IMG/VR virus record: IMGVR_UViG_3300027797_000148 | Span: 1 to 23,317 of that record | Strand: one strand, 5' to 3' | DNA from: a virus | Length of the DNA: 23,317 nucleotides | Shown here: positions 10,901 to 18,437 of the stretch, piece after piece | Position numbering within the stretch: the first letter of the stretch is position 1 | Layout of the letters: every line of letters begins with the position of its first letter | Notes under the pieces: model-generated | Databases searched by the model: none | Told to the model about the DNA's origin: nothing | What the model saw: the letters and a program-made list of their open reading frames with translations, nothing else | Program-made: the position numbers and the translations under genes

Positions 10901-13900
10901 ATGAATATGTTATTGGATATACGTTTGCGGTAGAGCCATTAACAAACACATTACCTGACAATAAAGTTAATTTAGTAGCATCACCCATAACATTAAATGT
11001 TGTTGATGTAGTAGATACAGAAATATTGCTGACTGTTAGATTTGCTGAACTGTTAGACTGCGTGATATAATTACCAACGTTTGCAGTTAAATTGCCACTA
11101 AAAGTAATTGTATATACAGGTTCGATAACAATCTGTTGTGTTTCTACTGGCACACGTGTGTTTAGGCCATAAGCATAAACTCTATCATTGCCTAATGCGC
11201 CAACATACAACCATGTAGCATGTGCATCAAAGGCTATATGATGACCAAACTTGTCCCCAGCAGTATTAGCAGTTAATATTTGATATCTATTCCAACTGGT
11301 GGTTCCCTCTGATTTGTCGTATACATAAACCAATCCAATATTGCCTTGACTAGTAGGAGCACCTACTGCAAGTCTTTGTTGACCAAAACTTAGACTAGTA
11401 CCAAATCCAAAAGTATTACCGCCATCAGGGCTTAAAGTCACATCCTGAACATATTCTCCTTCGTAATTTTTAGAAAATATGCTCACAGCACCTACACCAG
11501 TGGTGGTAATTCCGCCTGCATCTCTATCTGTGCGTGATGCCGTAGGACTACCAACTGCGGCACTTAGTCCATCAGCAGTTAATTTAGCACTACGGCCAAA
11601 TCCATCAGTACTGGTATATTCTGTTTCGCCTTTGAGTAATCTTTGTCTGAGTTCCCAAGGCATGTTCTTTTCATAGACTTTCCAAAGATTATTTCCGGTA
11701 TCATAAGGTTGCCCTTGTACTAAGCTAGTTGGGGCATCAATGTCAACCCATATTTTCTCACCAGCTTTCCAACGATGCAGTGGAGATGATAGGCCAAACA
11801 CGCGAACATCTTCCATAAATGTAAATCTTAGACTGTCTAACTTAAATATTTCGCCAGATCCATCTATGGTAGTTAAGGTAGACGTATCACCAGCATAGGT
11901 CACCATAACCTTTGTTAACGTAATAACTTTGTAGACCTGATAGAATCCGTCAAATGCCTCATCAAATGATTTAATTAAAAAGATGTCATCTTTTTCTAAA
12001 CCATGTGGTAAATCTGTGGTAAATGTTATGTATCCATCTAGATCGTTGCTGACTAGATTTACATGATTATCTGTTTCTGAAACTCTGTATACATTCCATT
12101 GTTGACTAAAATCTTTAGCTACCCAAATGGTGTAACCTGTACCAATATCATCTATTCTGTCGTTTAATTCTTGATAATTTTCTAAACTAAAAATATATGT
12201 GTCAACGTCATCAATATTAACATAACCTGCCGTGGGAATGTCATTAAAATAGTCGCTGGTATCATCTCTAACTAAAGCAATATTACCATCAAATTGTTCT
12301 GTAGTTTTATATAACTGTCCTTTGTCAAATACTGTGATGCCATCTGCTCTGTTACTTTCATTGGTAGGCACAAATTCTGCTACAGCAGGATTTACTGAAA
12401 ATTCTTTTTCTGCTAGGGGTACTTCGATATAAGGATTAATATCTAACGCACCATACTCACCTATACGTATTGCCCATTCTTCATAATAGTTGATAGCACT
12501 GCTAAGATTATTAAATTCAGCGTTGGTTAACGCTTCTATGGCATTAGCAGTACCTTTTTGTTTGATATAACCTTTGTAAAATTCAACCTGTGTGGTTTCA
12601 TTTAATCCTAGATCGTCTAGATACTGACGAGACTTAAATCCGATTAATCCATGACTGTATTTTATCTGTTCTGCATCATTAAAATATCCATAAGGATCAT
12701 AGTGAGATTCTAATCGCACTGCGTTGCTGTTAGGATTTGGTAATAGTCCTGTTTTAAATTGTGTATAATCTGCCTGTTTCCAGTATGCAAAATCAAATGT
12801 GCCAGTGGCAATAATATTTTCTAGTGCTACATAGTATTGATTTTTATATTTTACTAATTCGCCTTTAAGGTAGTCTTTGCCTTCTTGCCAGTCTTGTATA
12901 TTACCTGAATTATATATAAATCCTGGAGCATTTAAACTGCCATCCCAGGCCGCAGTTTTTTGACCAATTAATTTTAATCTAAATTGACGATTGCCCAATT
13001 CTGGTTTATAGATAATGTCATTGAATACTGTGGTATTATCAAACACCAATATGTGTTCATACTGTACAAGATTAAGTTCTAGATAAGCAATTACACTACC
13101 ATTAGTTAGAGTAAATTTAAAATTAGTTGGAGTACGAACAATATTGTAGTAGGTATTTTTTATTAATTTAAAATTTTGATCTAGTACTCTACTGCCGTAT
13201 TGACTGTCAGTGACTTCGTCCACTATACTGCCGTTGGTTACCACATTGATAACATTAGATACTGGACTCATTACTAATATACTACCTTCTTTCCACCCCT
13301 GCTGTGCCCAGAATAAAAATTCTCGTACACTTAACTTCCAATTTTTAATTTCAGCAAGTTCTTCTTCAATGTCATTGAATGTGAATCCTTGTGCTATTAA
13401 AAATCTTTCGTAGCTGATAAGAAAGTCAACAATTTGTTGCATGCTATTAAATTCATAGCCATAAGGTACTGTTAATTTAAGTGGTTGATAATCAAGATAT
13501 ACAACTCCTTCTTTATTCAATACAACTATCTTTCTAGCATTACTGTTAATAACACTTGGAATAATTGTAAAGTAAGGATTATTTAAATCATATCCTCTAA
13601 CACTATAACCGTTAGATGTTTTTTCAATAATTACTGCACTGTAGACAATCTTATCTACAGGAATAGATTTAAACAAATGAATATTATAATTTTCATTTGG
13701 CACAATAATGCTATCATTGGTGCTGGATGGACTACTTTGTTCTGCAAGCACCTGCAGATATTTTTGATCACTGAATCCTGCCATCTTATAGGCTAGATTT
13801 ACATTATAATTTTGTATCAATGGATAGATTTTTGTAGCAGGATTGATACCAAGATTTAGTAGATAGTCTGCAATATAGTTTAAGTAGCCCGCAGTTCTTG

Positions 13901-16900
13901 ATATAGATCCTGATGAGGTATCTCCATTGAACACGATATCATTTTGTCTTACATGATGATTACTATCTTCTGTTAAAAACTGATTTAATTCTGTATTTTT
14001 TCTATAACTTTGTAGATCTATTTTACTACCAAAATATTTTGCTGGTTTGGTCAATGCCAATGCCTGTTGAACAGCAAATGGAAATTCGCTGCTACGACGC
14101 CAAGAAGTTTCTACTGGGCCTTGGCTACCTATTGCCCAACTGTTTGCGGCTTTTTTAGCATTAACGCTTCTAGCTAGTACAGCCACAGGGCTTAATAAAA
14201 TACCGTTGTCATCTACAGGAATAATTGTAGATAATCCAGGACGTGCAAACATAAGATCTATACCTGCTCGTTCACCATCAACAATACGTCCTGCTTCTAG
14301 ATCGTCCCATAAGAGTTTGTTACCACCAGTATACGGTGCTGGACCATAGTAGTCTTGCCACCAATTTGGTTGTTCAGCAAAGCCTAACATTTCCCACGGT
14401 GTTAGATGTGGTCTAGCAGTGTCATAGAAATATCTGTAGCAGGCACGCCAACCACCTGGTAATTTTTCTCCTGAAATTCTATCAGTGAAATTTGAGTAAT
14501 TCCAAGTAAAAGGATTATTGCTGTCAAATGTGTCATTGTCACTATAATCTAGTTTGTTATTACCTACCCAATTTAAGAAATTTTTAGTTAGTACACGATT
14601 TGCTTCATCTAACGTATACTCGTTATCTCTGAATTTGCCTGGCAATACTGTGTAGATATCTTCGTGTGTGATATCTACGGGCAATTTAATATTATTGTAG
14701 ATACGGCTTTCTAATTCTAATAAGAAGTAATCTCTGTAGTCATTGAATGCTGGAGTTATGCTACCGTCATGACCTTTGACTACACTGATAGGAGTAACAT
14801 AAGTATCATCTACAAAAATATTAGGAATAAACTTAGGATACAATCCTAATTTACTTGGAGTTTCAGGAATATAATTACCATCAGTGTTGCTATATTCTAC
14901 AATTTTAATTACATCATCTATTTCCAGTGTTACCGTATCCAAAATTGTAATTGCTGGTCTGTCGGTATTGAATGTATAGTCTCTATCAAATATTAATTGT
15001 GTGTCATTTAAATACACCAACACTGCTTTGTTGCTGAGATTATTATTATCAAATACGTTGGTAATTTCATACTCGCGTGTTAGTGGATTGAAAACTGTAT
15101 ATCCAACATCATTAACTATGGTTTTTAATGGACCGTAAGGTACCATGTCGCTATAGTACCATGGGAATGATGAATTTTTAATTTTGTTAATTTCTGATAG
15201 AATTAAATCAACACTGCTAGCAGGATCTAGTGGGTCAATACCTACCAAGGTCATAGCTAGTTCTAAAAATTTATTTTTAAATTTACTATATTCTCTTTGA
15301 GCAAATCTCAGTGCTTCTATAAAATTAGCTTCGTTGTCTAATAAAAACAGTGCAGCCAATGGAATGGGTGCGCTGTGTTGTAGAATATTACCACCCTGAC
15401 TTTTAATTTCAATGTCTCTAAGATTGCTACTACCAAGAATACTACCTATTAGGTTTTTGTCGTTATGACTTAATTCTATTAGATGATTTCTTATCTGACC
15501 TAAAGTTAATGTGCTAAGATCTATGTTCTGTGCATTTAGATCTAGATTTAGTGGGATCTGATAGTAACCCAATTTACTTAATGACTTACTATAGATTAAA
15601 ATATCAACTTTATCACCAGCAACTAGTCCGGTGCCTAGTAGAGTAATAGTTTTGTTAGTTGAATTTAAACTCCAAGAGTTAGATGATATAATACTGTTGT
15701 TAACAAATACCTTAGTATAAGGAATGGTACTTTCTGTTTCAGGTAAAATATCTATAGTTAGTGTAGTATTTGTGCCGTCTAGAATAAAAGTTAAAAGTTG
15801 ATATTGCTTAGTTGGTTCAACTACTCGACTCCAACAGTTTCTTTTTGAAAATGTAGTTCTGTCTCTATTGGTATGAAATAACCCTCTACTGATTGGCAAT
15901 GTGTATGTGGTTTGATCTACTACATAGGTAAATTGATCTGAATCATAGAAGTTTTGAAATTCAATATCGCCTTGTGTTCCAAAATTTCGATAACTTAAAG
16001 GGAAACCCAACACAGTGTCATTAACACCTAAGGATTTTCTTACATACCCAAATAAACTAGTTCCAGTAAAGCTAGATCTTGGATAGGTTGTGTAACTAAC
16101 ATCATTTTCATCAAAAACATCAAACTGTGGTTCCTGTTGAACTTGAGTTTTTTGCTGACTTTCTAACCAGTTAGTTCCGTCGTACCACCACGCACTACCT
16201 TTGTATTGACCTCTTAGTACAGTAACGCAGTCATCGATTTCACTGTCACCATCATCAGCCACTGTTAGTTTAATATGTTTGTCGCCTGTTGGTATCCCCG
16301 TAACAGGATCTGCATCAAACTGTTCAAGATTTACAACATAGATTTTATCTCTAACCAACGGATCGGTGTCGGCGGCAAACAATACACGACAGCCATCAAA
16401 TAGTTCAATACCAAAAGCACTGGTGTATATTTCACCTTCAAGTTGATTAAATGCATCAGTATAATTGGTATCTAAGATATCAATATGGCGTTTACCTATA
16501 CGACCATTATTAATCAATTGTAGATCGCTTTCAAATTGCACTATCGGTCTTTGAGCTCTTAACAGTTGATCAAATCTAATAGGAGTGTTGTTATATTCTG
16601 CTGTGGCTAAAATAACTTCTGCATGGAACCATCGATTATTACGTGCCCAAGGATTTAAATCCAATGCATCTCGTTTGATTGTTATATATTCTGGGAATAC
16701 TGTATTATAGATAATATCTATGGTAGTGGTGCCACTAGGAATACCCGGACCAGTTACTGCTGTTCCGTTAGCTATGCCTAATACATCATCTAAGGTTGTA
16801 AAATCTGTACGTCCTGCAGCAATTTCTGTGTCTGTGGCTGCTTGAACATTGCCAATTGTAATTACCTCACCAGGATCTATGGTTTCTGTAACAGCATTAC

Positions 16901-18419
16901 TTAATATCACACGTTTTAGAGGATAGTTGACAGCATTTTCACTGTTGTAAGTTTCTGGAGTTACAAGTAGTGTTACATCAACTAATCTAATACTGTCACC
17001 AACATTTTCTACATAGTATTCTTTGTTTTGATATGCGGGCGGAGTTACATCATCTTCAAAACGAATTTTAAGTCCACTAGTAAATTTAACTCCGTTGGGG
17101 CTGGTATAATTAGGTTGACTAATAATGTCATTTTCTACGTCAATTAACCAGCTAGCAGAATCAACAATTTTTATACTTTTGTAGATGCTTGATTTTGTGC
17201 CGTCTTGAATATACATAGTATCCAGTAGACTAGTCATTACTGGCATACTATAGAAGAATCCATCAAATTCTTTATAGAATTCTTTGTTAGCATTTACTAA
17301 CCCGTATTTGATAAAAACTTTTTCTCCAATATCAATATTTTGAACATAGACTAATTTAATTATAGGGTCATCTGTACCGCCATTGGTAAATTGTACACGC
17401 CACACTCCGTAACGTTGACTGTCAGGTACTATTGTTCCTGCATCAAATCCGTCAACTTGTAGGCCGTCTCTATCAAATACACCACCGGCTGTCCATGCTT
17501 CTTCGCCGGACAATTCTATAGTATCCTGATCTACAAATATCAGAGTTTTGCCGTCTAGGCTGCCAGTAATACCAGCATACTGCGGAAACTCTTCTAAGAA
17601 TTTACTTAGTAATTGATTGTGTAGATCTGAATATGCTATTGGTGCAGCGTAGTCTACATTGTAGACCAAATCCATATCGGCAAATCTATCTTGTGCGTTA
17701 CTTTGTGGTATTTGAAATTCTATAGTACCTGCATCATCGCCGTTGTTAGTTACTCCAAATACATCTCTGGTACTAATAGTAGGAGTAGAATTATTTTGAC
17801 CGTCGATACCTAATTCTGTTTGTATCCAGAAAGGATAACCTGGTTGATCAACTTTAAATGTATATTGACCGCCTCTAGCAAATATCAATGTTTCTTTAAC
17901 TTCACCGTTAACTGTAAATTTATATTTGTCTGTAGCCGAATCTCTTGTGACAATAAAAGTTTGACTAAGATCAACATCACTAGTATTAACTGTTACTGGG
18001 TCGGGTCCGTTAGGTAACCAATAGTATTGTCCAAAGTTAACAATTTTGTCATAGCTGATATGTGGATTGAATGAATAGTATTCATTATCAAACAAACGAC
18101 TATGATTATTAATTAATCCACCGTAGTAGTCTATTTTATTAAGTAAATCTGTATAGCTAGCAAAAAATGTTATGTTGTTGGAGTCATCACGTACAACAAT
18201 ACCGGGCTCTAACTGATAATTTTGTCTATCAGCAGAATCTTCTATAATATAACTGTCTCTTGCCTTATAAGTTGGCGCAAACTTTCTACCAATATAACCG
18301 TGAACTGTTTTTAAATTTGGTTCGCTGACCAATTGATCAACCGTAGCCGATAGAAACTTACGATTGACTTCAGTTTGAAATATGGTTGGTAAAAAATTTA
18401 CTGTTTTTCTTGCGGCCAT
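4980..18419 (-). CDS. Giant 4479-residue mosaic baseplate/fibre protein
   Basis: One open frame with no internal stop. The N-terminus (MAARKTVNFLPTIFQTEVNR) is followed by a cupredoxin-like segment (about 165-240) and a conserved 'PHLTPWEMLGFAEQPNWW' block (about 1337-1355). Next come a CBM5/12-like segment (about 1840-1880) and seven FG-GAP-type propeller repeats (about 2265-3080), with GDYITQ modules inserted at 2437-2504 and 2804-2874. A 'Y.EEVKPYKTKIREYL' block lies near 3670. The C-terminal part has GGSGY repeats (3740-3820), a second CBM-like segment (about 3843-3887), a 'GERITYWARN...RRGTEGT' block (about 4160) and two more GDYITQ modules (4237-4362). There is no signal peptide or membrane span. 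The start is backed by TTAGGATAGATAATG, 18 nt after the gp6 stop. Its place right after gp6 corresponds to T4 gp7/gp10 wedge genes, but T4 gp7 has only about 1030 residues and I cannot show homology. It is inferred to be a peripheral baseplate or adhesin component. Confidence 0.85.
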   Translation of the reverse strand: MAARKTVNFLPTIFQTEVNRKFLSATVDQLVSEPNLKTVHGYIGRKFAPTYKARDSYIIEDSADRQNYQLEPGIVVRDDSNNITFFASYTDLLNKIDYYGGLINNHSRLFDNEYYSFNPHISYDKIVNFGQYYWLPNGPDPVTVNTSDVDLSQTFIVTRDSATDKYKFTVNGEVKETLIFARGGQYTFKVDQPGYPFWIQTELGIDGQNNSTPTISTRDVFGVTNNGDDAGTIEFQIPQSNAQDRFADMDLVYNVDYAAPIAYSDLHNQLLSKFLEEFPQYAGITGSLDGKTLIFVDQDTIELSGEEAWTAGGVFDRDGLQVDGFDAGTIVPDSQRYGVWRVQFTNGGTDDPIIKLVYVQNIDIGEKVFIKYGLVNANKEFYKEFDGFFYSMPVMTSLLDTMYIQDGTKSSIYKSIKIVDSASWLIDVENDIISQPNYTSPNGVKFTSGLKIRFEDDVTPPAYQNKEYYVENVGDSIRLVDVTLLVTPETYNSENAVNYPLKRVILSNAVTETIDPGEVITIGNVQAATDTEIAAGRTDFTTLDDVLGIANGTAVTGPGIPSGTTTIDIIYNTVFPEYITIKRDALDLNPWARNNRWFHAEVILATAEYNNTPIRFDQLLRAQRPIVQFESDLQLINNGRIGKRHIDILDTNYTDAFNQLEGEIYTSAFGIELFDGCRVLFAADTDPLVRDKIYVVNLEQFDADPVTGIPTGDKHIKLTVADDGDSEIDDCVTVLRGQYKGSAWWYDGTNWLESQQKTQVQQEPQFDVFDENDVSYTTYPRSSFTGTSLFGYVRKSLGVNDTVLGFPLSYRNFGTQGDIEFQNFYDSDQFTYVVDQTTYTLPISRGLFHTNRDRTTFSKRNCWSRVVEPTKQYQLLTFILDGTNTTLTIDILPETESTIPYTKVFVNNSIISSNSWSLNSTNKTITLLGTGLVAGDKVDILIYSKSLSKLGYYQIPLNLDLNAQNIDLSTLTLGQIRNHLIELSHNDKNLIGSILGSSNLRDIEIKSQGGNILQHSAPIPLAALFLLDNEANFIEALRFAQREYSKFKNKFLELAMTLVGIDPLDPASSVDLILSEINKIKNSSFPWYYSDMVPYGPLKTIVNDVGYTVFNPLTREYEITNVFDNNNLSNKAVLVYLNDTQLIFDRDYTFNTDRPAITILDTVTLEIDDVIKIVEYSNTDGNYIPETPSKLGLYPKFIPNIFVDDTYVTPISVVKGHDGSITPAFNDYRDYFLLELESRIYNNIKLPVDITHEDIYTVLPGKFRDNEYTLDEANRVLTKNFLNWVGNNKLDYSDNDTFDSNNPFTWNYSNFTDRISGEKLPGGWRACYRYFYDTARPHLTPWEMLGFAEQPNWWQDYYGPAPYTGGNKLLWDDLEAGRIVDGERAGIDLMFARPGLSTIIPVDDNGILLSPVAVLARSVNAKKAANSWAIGSQGPVETSWRRSSEFPFAVQQALALTKPAKYFGSKIDLQSYRKNTELNQFLTEDSNHHVRQNDIVFNGDTSSGSISRTAGYLNYIADYLLNLGINPATKIYPLIQNYNVNLAYKMAGFSDQKYLQVLAEQSSPSSTNDSIIVPNENYNIHLFKSIPVDKIVYSAVIIEKTSNGYSVRGYDLNNPYFTIIPSVINSNARKIVVLNKEGVVYLDYQPLKLTVPYGYEFNSMQQIVDFLISYERFLIAQGFTFNDIEEELAEIKNWKLSVREFLFWAQQGWKEGSILVMSPVSNVINVVTNGSIVDEVTDSQYGSRVLDQNFKLIKNTYYNIVRTPTNFKFTLTNGSVIAYLELNLVQYEHILVFDNTTVFNDIIYKPELGNRQFRLKLIGQKTAAWDGSLNAPGFIYNSGNIQDWQEGKDYLKGELVKYKNQYYVALENIIATGTFDFAYWKQADYTQFKTGLLPNPNSNAVRLESHYDPYGYFNDAEQIKYSHGLIGFKSRQYLDDLGLNETTQVEFYKGYIKQKGTANAIEALTNAEFNNLSSAINYYEEWAIRIGEYGALDINPYIEVPLAEKEFSVNPAVAEFVPTNESNRADGITVFDKGQLYKTTEQFDGNIALVRDDTSDYFNDIPTAGYVNIDDVDTYIFSLENYQELNDRIDDIGTGYTIWVAKDFSQQWNVYRVSETDNHVNLVSNDLDGYITFTTDLPHGLEKDDIFLIKSFDEAFDGFYQVYKVITLTKVMVTYAGDTSTLTTIDGSGEIFKLDSLRFTFMEDVRVFGLSSPLHRWKAGEKIWVDIDAPTSLVQGQPYDTGNNLWKVYEKNMPWELRQRLLKGETEYTSTDGFGRSAKLTADGLSAAVGSPTASRTDRDAGGITTTGVGAVSIFSKNYEGEYVQDVTLSPDGGNTFGFGTSLSFGQQRLAVGAPTSQGNIGLVYVYDKSEGTTSWNRYQILTANTAGDKFGHHIAFDAHATWLYVGALGNDRVYAYGLNTRVPVETQQIVIEPVYTITFSGNLTANVGNYITQSNSSANLTVSNISVSTTSTTFNVMGDATKLTLLSGNVFVNGSTANVYPITYSSASHVANISLDFTPFVANSAHSISVISRNKTYIPTIDFNLLGGTLVFNTGNVALGDVTITQRPYYALMQTIDTTNIGANTGAEFGFFVDSSNDGAQLAVGVPNDTVNVAVMSNGVKMSVPVGPPTANVVSYTEYVGSGAVYVYDRVIEAFDSTDGNVYTTTGEIRDVYRVTVDDIETTDYEVTGSYEITFNKPIGVGRVVYIETNQFNLLEKLIGIDSIEGGLDAIQSNTRFGTSLTICSNNCAIYVGAPYYDNGTTYNTGAVWKFHNRGRLYGTNTAAIEDPTFTPNDTIRLDNYEVKVNLRVSGNLSANAGDYITQASSGANVTITESITDGTYVKISAYNNANVFTLGSGNISVNGTTANVYPRATTLDEFVEEINSADLLGISAVNEHGKLRIDSDRTVAKNLLRILSGSNTTGSAGVYDNAGMTVFAFMQIIINPYNTPGEYFGSHVILAQNAYMLVISSERGTTKLNMIFDDADTMFDDDSTIFTDVVRGSGSTYIYELYDDPRDEVENPGRYAFAQQLNPGDLNPDDLFGSAIDVRADKIIVTAPGDDYTQTDSGSVYIFDNPTYKRGWGLIRYEQPKVDVDSVNRMFLYNKSTNTILTNLEFIDPAKGKILGQAEQEITYKTEYDPAVYNRGVTDGIEVTPDVYWGDLQVGKVWWNLSQVRFIDYEQSTLTYRSINWGRLFPGSIIEVLEWVVSPVPPSQYVDAGYEGVPKYADDTAYVEDIFVDPTTNIITNKYYFWVKDKTTLDKVNSTRKLPINTIQGIIENPKSYGIAYAAMISPSAFVLYNVGSYLSADTTILHLDYETIKNNSIIHSEYELIQKGNPNNLVPIKVVNKMIDSLAGADAAGAIVPDPKLSVADRYGISFRPRQSMFNDRITAMNNLIGYVNKIFLENPIAKQFDLTGLAAEDPRPSIKLNEYDLAVATEEELLYLDTTQLSTNYLVLVESNTEQDNLWTLHELQVDKSWKIIRVQSYKSTLYWSYADWYAEGYSSSTKADYVVDTVNDAKRIVAGLVTDDLIRVNNTGSGEWQLLVFTDAGEFSTVGIQNGTVQLDSSLSNFADNELGFSNQGFDTSRYDQNPNLEIRSILLAIKNDIFIDQLQEQFNNLFFVMVNYLFTEQKYVDWIFKTSFISVVHQLRGLAQVPNYIKDNQTYYRNYIEEVKPYKTKIREYLIGYIGTDEFDGSVTDFDLPGYYDSDLRVFRSPSGEEPEKDEALWQTDDYNQWYTNRTLTVNSIIVEAGGSGYTTPPIVSIVTGGQGGSGATAEAVIDGDTGAVTAINLINGGSGYVVTPTVIINGSNETPARAYAVLKNNQVRSISTTMKFDRIGYTTVVKEWSANTSYLAGDIVTYQSIGYLVTSNITTSTTFLSSNYEVYPSADFMNANDRIMAYYNPSDSMPAIETANYTVVVEYPVTANTTVYVNDIKNLKPGMYLTGTNVISSRILSLDMDVTSGNVWMVVDRPQTLSTSTVLNVVENNLQQLLYGLDYPGVEVTGITFDTQPGFGDGTKYDIGMFDQIQYDENGNAVLDDSAVDTIIQSNYTDSALGTRPEDIDVDGGAYVDTYSSHAPEEFVPGIMFDTLDIQVYTRINANVDVVGYRIFSNMLRQTSYLRIADAYSTTLAQTLSITDTLIYVEDASVLPIPNPSGAIPGVVFIGGERITYWARNLTTNTLGYLRRGTEGTSTPIIHGAGKPVVDGSLDQIIPGTASGNVNVAANTTFVTTRTPPQRVRFTGNITANVGDYITQTTSGSNVMVINTNVVDKQILDVIMMPGFVTTNITNVAIQMNGSVTVTHGDYITQASSGANLRVIAVTTASANVSAVYLVGSVSVLDLTGNISINGVEQTVRPQIVGYSPNMADALLINGSALATPVYPVSIAPIGEVATDPITLYGNVTITANTTLRTANVWYNLGSGVATDGTGFEGSTTIPVLFLKEATATNTVINIIPDELGTEDAINTLTTESGNTIIEE
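5021..5028 (-). promoter_or_regulatory. Putative late promoter within the 3' end of the giant gene
   Basis: The minus strand reads GCGATAAATACACT inside the last codons of the giant gene, 43 nt before the ATG of the 575-residue fibre gene. It matches the GATAAATA 8-mer found beside four other gene starts. It would allow the fibre genes to be made independently of the 13-kb giant cistron. Confidence 0.65.
5332..5530 (-). repeat. GDYITQ module, copy 4 (C-terminal)
   Basis: Residues about 4297-4362 of the giant protein. The segment runs from 'SVTVTHGDYITQASSGANLR' to 'TGNISINGVEQTVRP'. It directly follows copy 3 and shares the opening GDYITQ..SGAN and the closing G-N-I-S-x-N-G pattern with copies 1 and 2. 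The fold is unknown; the alternating polar and hydrophobic pattern suggests an all-beta unit. Confidence 0.7.
5530..5710 (-). repeat. GDYITQ module, copy 3 (C-terminal)
   Basis: Residues about 4237-4296 of the giant protein, beginning 'VRFTGNITANVGDYITQTTS'. The opening half matches copies 1, 2 and 4 closely. The closing 'VNG.TANVYP' half is degenerate, ending instead in VAIQMNG where copy 4 begins. Copies 3 and 4 therefore form a tandem pair. Confidence 0.7.
6760..6897 (-). other. CBM5/12-like segment 2 in giant protein
   Basis: Residues about 3841-3887 contain EWSANTSYLAGDIVTYQSIG followed by Y, fitting W-x4-Y-x2-G-[DE]-x-V-x-Y-x3-Y. This is the signature spacing of family 5/12 carbohydrate-binding modules. 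A matching segment lies about 2000 residues earlier in the same protein. Sugar binding is inferred, not shown. Confidence 0.55.
6960..7190 (-). repeat. GGSGY repeat pair in giant protein
   Basis: Residues about 3740-3820 contain 'VEAGGSGYTTPPIVSI', then GGQGGSGATAEAVI, and then 'LINGGSGYVVTPTVII'. This is two units of the 'GG.GY...P.V.i.gg.GsGA.a.a' repeat found in many secreted and phage structural proteins. It precedes the second CBM-like segment directly. Confidence 0.75.
9795..10010 (-). repeat. GDYITQ module, copy 2 (inside propeller)
   Basis: Residues about 2804-2874 of the giant protein, beginning 'VSGNLSANAGDYITQASSGA' and ending 'GNISVNGTTANVYP'. It is inserted between FG-GAP repeats 5 and 6. 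It is nearly superimposable on copy 1 at both ends. Confidence 0.75.
10905..11110 (-). repeat. GDYITQ module, copy 1 (inside propeller)
   Basis: Residues about 2437-2504 of the giant protein, beginning 'FSGNLTANVGNYITQSNSSA' and ending 'GNVFVNGSTANVYP'. It is inserted between FG-GAP repeats 3 and 4. The motif reads GNYITQ here, where the other copies have GDYITQ. Confidence 0.75.
12780..12902 (-). other. CBM5/12-like segment 1 in giant protein
   Basis: Residues about 1840-1880 contain DWQEGKDYLKGELVKYKNQY, with the W-x4-Y-x2-G-[DE]-x-V-x-Y-x3-Y spacing of chitin- and cellulose-binding family 5/12 modules. A 'Y-A' and a later aromatic 'YW' complete the resemblance. Glycan binding on the host surface is a reasonable inference but unproven. 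Confidence 0.6.
17700..17927 (-). other. Cupredoxin-like segment near N-terminus of giant protein
   Basis: Residues about 165-240 read 'GGQYTFKVDQPGYPFWIQT' and then 'GVTNNGDDAGTIEFQIP'. This 'G..YtF.v...gHPF.i.t....GV.nnG...Gti.f.vP' pattern belongs to a cupredoxin-like family common in marine phage and bacterial proteins. Tyr replaces the usual His before PF, so metal binding is doubtful. Confidence 0.5.
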
Positions 18420-18437
18420 TATCTATCCTAATATCTA

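Larger units (their letters stand above)
9180..11625 (-). repeat. Seven FG-GAP-type repeats, predicted beta-propeller in giant protein
   Basis: Residues about 2265-3080 hold seven FG-led repeats: FGRSAKL (~2273), FGTSLSF (~2338), FGHHIAF (~2392), FGFFVDS (~2592), FGTSLTI (~2738), FGSHVIL (~2953) and FGSAIDV (~3041). Most are followed by a hydrophobic strand of the form 'lAVGaP' and a 'GaVyVY' strand. Known FG-GAP domains form seven-bladed propellers, as in integrin alpha chains, and the count here is exactly seven. Insertions with GDYITQ modules separate repeats 3 and 4 and repeats 5 and 6. The canonical DxDxDG calcium loops are not evident. Confidence 0.75.

Noticed and set aside
18420-18437. 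GATAGATA directly before the giant gene's ATG as a variant late promoter
   Set aside because: It is one base off the motif and abuts the start codon, leaving no room for initiation before the ATG. It is better read as part of the TTAGGATA ribosome site.
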